NCBI GenBank assembly: GCA_022773965.1
Contig: JALFNQ010000086.1
Span: 1 to 33,816, forward strand
Source of the DNA: Lachnospiraceae bacterium
GTDB taxonomy: Bacteria > Bacillota > Clostridia > Lachnospirales > Lachnospiraceae
Length of the DNA stretch: 33,816 nucleotides
Reading direction: 5' to 3'
The notes below the pieces were generated by a model. The model ran no database searches. It was not told the origin of the DNA and saw only the letters and a program-made list of their open reading frames with translations. Numbering within the stretch: position 1 is the first letter of the stretch; every line of letters begins with the position of its first letter. The translations under genes were made by a program, and so were the position numbers. Below are positions 32,364 through 33,816 of this stretch, piece after piece.

Positions 32364-32392
32364 TTGAGAAAAATGCCGGAATATGGTAAACT
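32364..32392 (+). promoter_or_regulatory. Promoter of toxin D mRNA
   Basis: TTGAGA (32364-32369), 17 bp, TAAACT (32387-32392). It is weaker than the antisense promoter opposite, as is usual for such loci. Confidence 0.65.
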
Positions 32393-32455
32393 ACCACTCA
32401 GCAAAAGGTATTACCATTAACGGTAGGCGGTTCGCCCTCCCCGGAGGGCTTGTTA

Positions 32456-32502
32456 CCCTCCACATACATAGAAACCCGAATGGGAATCTGATGAAGGGAG
32501 GG
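32456..32502 (+). promoter_or_regulatory. Leader structure of toxin D mRNA
   Basis: CCCTCC (32456-32461) is complementary to GGAGGG (32497-32502) of the ribosome site. A separate stem, GCCCTC/GAGGGC with loop CCCG, precedes it. The same plan is seen in toxin C. Confidence 0.5.
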
Positions 32503-32509
32503 GATGCCA

Positions 32510-32605
32510 ATGAGCATTGTGGACTTAATGGCAGTGTTGAGCTTCGGTTTAACCTGTTTTGGTGCCGGATACGCATTCGGCAAAGACCATAAAACAAAAA
32601 AATAA
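32510..32605 (+). CDS. Type I toxin-like peptide D, 31 residues
   Basis: A short gene with GGGAGGGG upstream. An in-frame ATG two codons earlier is possible, as in C. The product has a hydrophobic helix (IVDLMAVLSFGLTCFGAGYA) and a basic end (GKDHKTKK). It is the homologue of peptide C, in opposite orientation. Its 3' end lies in a terminator shared with antisense RNA D, which has a perfect consensus promoter. It was missed by length-limited gene finding. Confidence 0.78.
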   Translation: MSIVDLMAVLSFGLTCFGAGYAFGKDHKTKK

Positions 32606-32636
32606 CCGCCGTGTCCTGACAAAACATACGGTTATT
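32601..32636. terminator. Bidirectional terminator D
   Basis: AATAACCG (32601-32608) and CGGTTATT (32629-32636) pair perfectly, with A and T runs outside. Confidence 0.85.
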
Positions 32637-32681
32637 TTCTGATGTTTACTGGGCGAACCGTCTATCGGTAATGCCTTTTGT
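32601..32681 (-). ncRNA. Antisense RNA D (antitoxin), about 80 nt
   Basis: A minus-strand RNA from the promoter at 32688-32716. The reverse complement of 32651-32670 is TACCGATAGACGGTTCGCCC, one base different from antisense RNA C. It covers the end of toxin D mRNA. Confidence 0.78.
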
Positions 32682-32687
32682 ATGTTT

Positions 32688-32716
32688 ATTATAGGATCTT
32701 TTTACATAGATGTCAA
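32688..32716 (-). promoter_or_regulatory. Promoter of antisense RNA D (perfect consensus)
   Basis: On the minus strand: TTGACA (32716-32711), 17 bp, TATAAT (32693-32688). All twelve bases match sigma-A consensus. Confidence 0.9.
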
Positions 32717-32743
32717 CTGATGGTTATATCAAGCATCGTATGA

Positions 32744-32749
32744 TATAAT
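32744..32749 (+). promoter_or_regulatory. -10 box for the UPF0175-DUF3368 pair
   Basis: TATAAT at 32744-32749, with no good -35 at 17 bp. A direct repeat TTAAG-TAGCG-TTAAG follows and could be an autoregulatory operator. Confidence 0.4.
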
Positions 32750-32801
32750 ATTAAGTAGCGTTAAGTGATATATGGAATTTAGAGAAAGGATGTGATTATT
32801 T

Positions 32802-33092
32802 ATGGTAACAACTGAATCAGTAACAATCAGAGTGCCGGTAGGAATGGCAAAGTATATAACTGCCGGAAATTCACAATCAGAGCTTACCAGAAATGCGCTA
32901 CTGCTGTATCCGTATATATTGAATCAAACTATTTCACACGGAGCTGCAGCAGAAATTCTGGGAATCAGGAAATCGGAATTGATTGATATTTATGATAAGT
33001 TGGGATATTCGTATTTGGATATGACAATGAATGATCTTGATTCAGAACTGGAAACGTTCAGACAGCTGAAAAAAAAGGAGGCTGCGGTATGA
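32802..33092 (+). CDS. UPF0175-family antitoxin
   Basis: A 96-residue protein with AAAGGATG upstream of ATG. Residues 4-12 give a short strand (ESVTIRVPV). Residues 42-75 read ISHGAAAEILGIRKSELIDIYDKLGYSY, the helix-turn pattern typical of UPF0175 antitoxins. Its stop overlaps the start of the DUF3368 gene by 4 bp, the standard layout for this pair. It should bind and block the toxin and likely represses its own promoter. Confidence 0.82.
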   Translation: MVTTESVTIRVPVGMAKYITAGNSQSELTRNALLLYPYILNQTISHGAAAEILGIRKSELIDIYDKLGYSYLDMTMNDLDSELETFRQLKKKEAAV

Positions 33093-33583
33093 TTGTTGTA
33101 TCAGATACAACACCATTGATATCGCTCCTTAAAATAGATCGCGTACAATTGCTTGAAAAATTATTTGGTCAGGTATTGATTCCGCAGGCTGTGTTTCATG
33201 AGTTGATCGTAGATGAACGGTTTAAATTGGAGGCAGACCGGATCAAGCAAATGAATTTTATTACAGTTATGCCGGTGAACAATCCTGAGTCTGCCAGTAT
33301 CCTAAAAAGGGCAACAGGACTTGATCAGGGAGAAAGTGAGGCTATAGTCCTAACGGATGAATTGAATGCCGATATACTTTTGATGGATGAGGCGAAGGGA
33401 AGAACTGTATCTTCTCAAATGGGATTCAAGATCATGGGAACGATAGGAGTACTAATGGCGGCTTATGAGGAAAAAGAATTAACCTCTGATGAAGTGAGAG
33501 CATGTGTTGACGGTTTGCAGCGAGCTGGGAGACATATAGGTGAGAGACATTATCAGATGCTACTTGATAAATTGGTAGATTGA
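33089..33583 (+). CDS. DUF3368 PIN-like toxin
   Basis: A 164-residue protein. VVSDTTPLISLLKI at the N-terminus carries the first acidic residue of PIN nucleases. LDQGESEAIVLTDE and LLMDEAKGR supply the others, and GTIGVLMAAYEE is the usual DUF3368 end. These are putative RNases paired with UPF0175 antitoxins. Length is normal and all expected acidic residues are present, so the gene looks intact. The overlapping ATGA with the antitoxin supports coupled translation. Confidence 0.82.
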   Translation: MIVVSDTTPLISLLKIDRVQLLEKLFGQVLIPQAVFHELIVDERFKLEADRIKQMNFITVMPVNNPESASILKRATGLDQGESEAIVLTDELNADILLMDEAKGRTVSSQMGFKIMGTIGVLMAAYEEKELTSDEVRACVDGLQRAGRHIGERHYQMLLDKLVD

Positions 33584-33623
33584 AATTTATAACGGATTGC
33601 ACAAACAAATGGGAGGGTCAAAT

Positions 33624-33746
33624 TTGAATAAAATTCTAAGGAATATCTGCTGCTTCGTGATCATAATGGGAATGGTCACAGCAGGTATTCCATCTATCAT
33701 AGTACACATATATAGAATATTCGTCCCGATTCATGAAGCAGGATGA
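33624..33746 (+). CDS. Small membrane peptide, 40 residues
   Basis: A TTG start 6 nt after GGGAGGG. The product begins MNKILRNICC and has one hydrophobic helix (FVIIMGMVTAGIPSIIVHIY). It may be another toxin-like peptide or a remnant. No antisense promoter was identified before the window ends. A TATAAT at 33765-33770 lies downstream without a clear -35. Confidence 0.45.
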   Translation: MNKILRNICCFVIIMGMVTAGIPSIIVHIYRIFVPIHEAG

Positions 33747-33805
33747 TGAATGGAACGGGCATCATATAATATAAATCACAATAAATCTACACATCAAAAT
33801 ATTGC

Positions 33806-33816
33806 ATGCGACTTGA
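33806..33816 (+). repeat. Dispersed palindrome, copy 6 (cut by the window edge)
   Basis: ATGCGACTTGA matches the left 11 bases of the 19-bp repeat exactly. The right half would lie beyond the window. Confidence 0.75.

Noticed and set aside
13752-33816. CRISPR array
   Set aside because: The palindrome copies are far apart and unevenly spaced, with no spacers of regular size and no cas genes.
4620-33816. Relaxase, primase or full-length ICE integrase in the window
   Set aside because: None found by reading all the larger frames. They may lie outside, so completeness of the element cannot be judged from this window.

Overview
The window looks like part of an integrative/conjugative-type element from a low-GC, anaerobic gut Firmicute, most likely Lachnospiraceae-like. 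This rests on the PrgI/VirB4/VirD4 set typical of Gram-positive conjugation, a DUF5688-type protein, AGGAGG ribosome binding sites, TTG/GTG starts and consensus TTGACA-17-TATAAT promoters. The taxonomic call is inference. No rRNA, tRNA, CRISPR array or IS transposase was seen.

Left part (1-4412, minus strand): a three-gene unit made of a short FimB-like tyrosine recombinase, a degenerate HD-GYP-like protein, and a very large membrane-anchored coiled-coil protein that runs off the left edge. The coiled-coil gene is open for 1070 codons and carries near-identical tandem repeats. The 207-bp divergent intergenic region (4413-4619) holds a 20-bp inverted repeat plus a repeated half-site.

Centre (4620-30229, plus strand): about 26 kb of tightly packed, often overlapping genes, probably one long operon. 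The first third is a conjugative type IV secretion system: VirD4-like coupling protein, a small pilin-like protein, VirB6/TrbL-like channel protein, a small membrane protein, PrgI-like protein, a VirB4 N-terminal-like protein, VirB4 ATPase and a two-domain cell-wall hydrolase. It continues without a break into a Tad/Flp-like assembly machine. That part has a probable tandem RHH protein, four successive CpaE/TadZ (MinD-fold) proteins with degraded ATP-binding loops, a CpaB-like SAF protein, a membrane-anchored TadA/CpaF-type ATPase, a TadB-TadC-like fusion and four single-anchor pilin-like proteins. It ends with a DUF5688-type protein, a mosaic protein with a HAD nucleotidase-like domain, a second NlpC/P60 hydrolase (plus SleB) and an acidic-tailed bactofilin. 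No relaxase and no prepilin peptidase is visible here.

Right part (30230-33816): a stability/defence-like island. Four type I toxin-antitoxin loci encode 26-31 residue hydrophobic peptides. Each has a convergent antisense RNA with a recognisable promoter, a shared bidirectional terminator and a leader that can hide the toxin's ribosome binding site. An M50-like membrane protease gene sits between the third and fourth loci. A UPF0175-DUF3368 type II toxin-antitoxin pair and a 40-residue membrane peptide follow.

A 19-bp odd palindrome, ATGCGACTTGAAGTCGCAT, occurs five times and is cut by the right edge in a sixth copy. Two copies lie inside Tad-section genes, one spans the protease stop codon and the others lie in the toxin island. 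It is the most striking non-coding signal. The most interesting system is the apparent hybrid of a conjugative type IV secretion system with a divergent Tad-like machine and a bactofilin.
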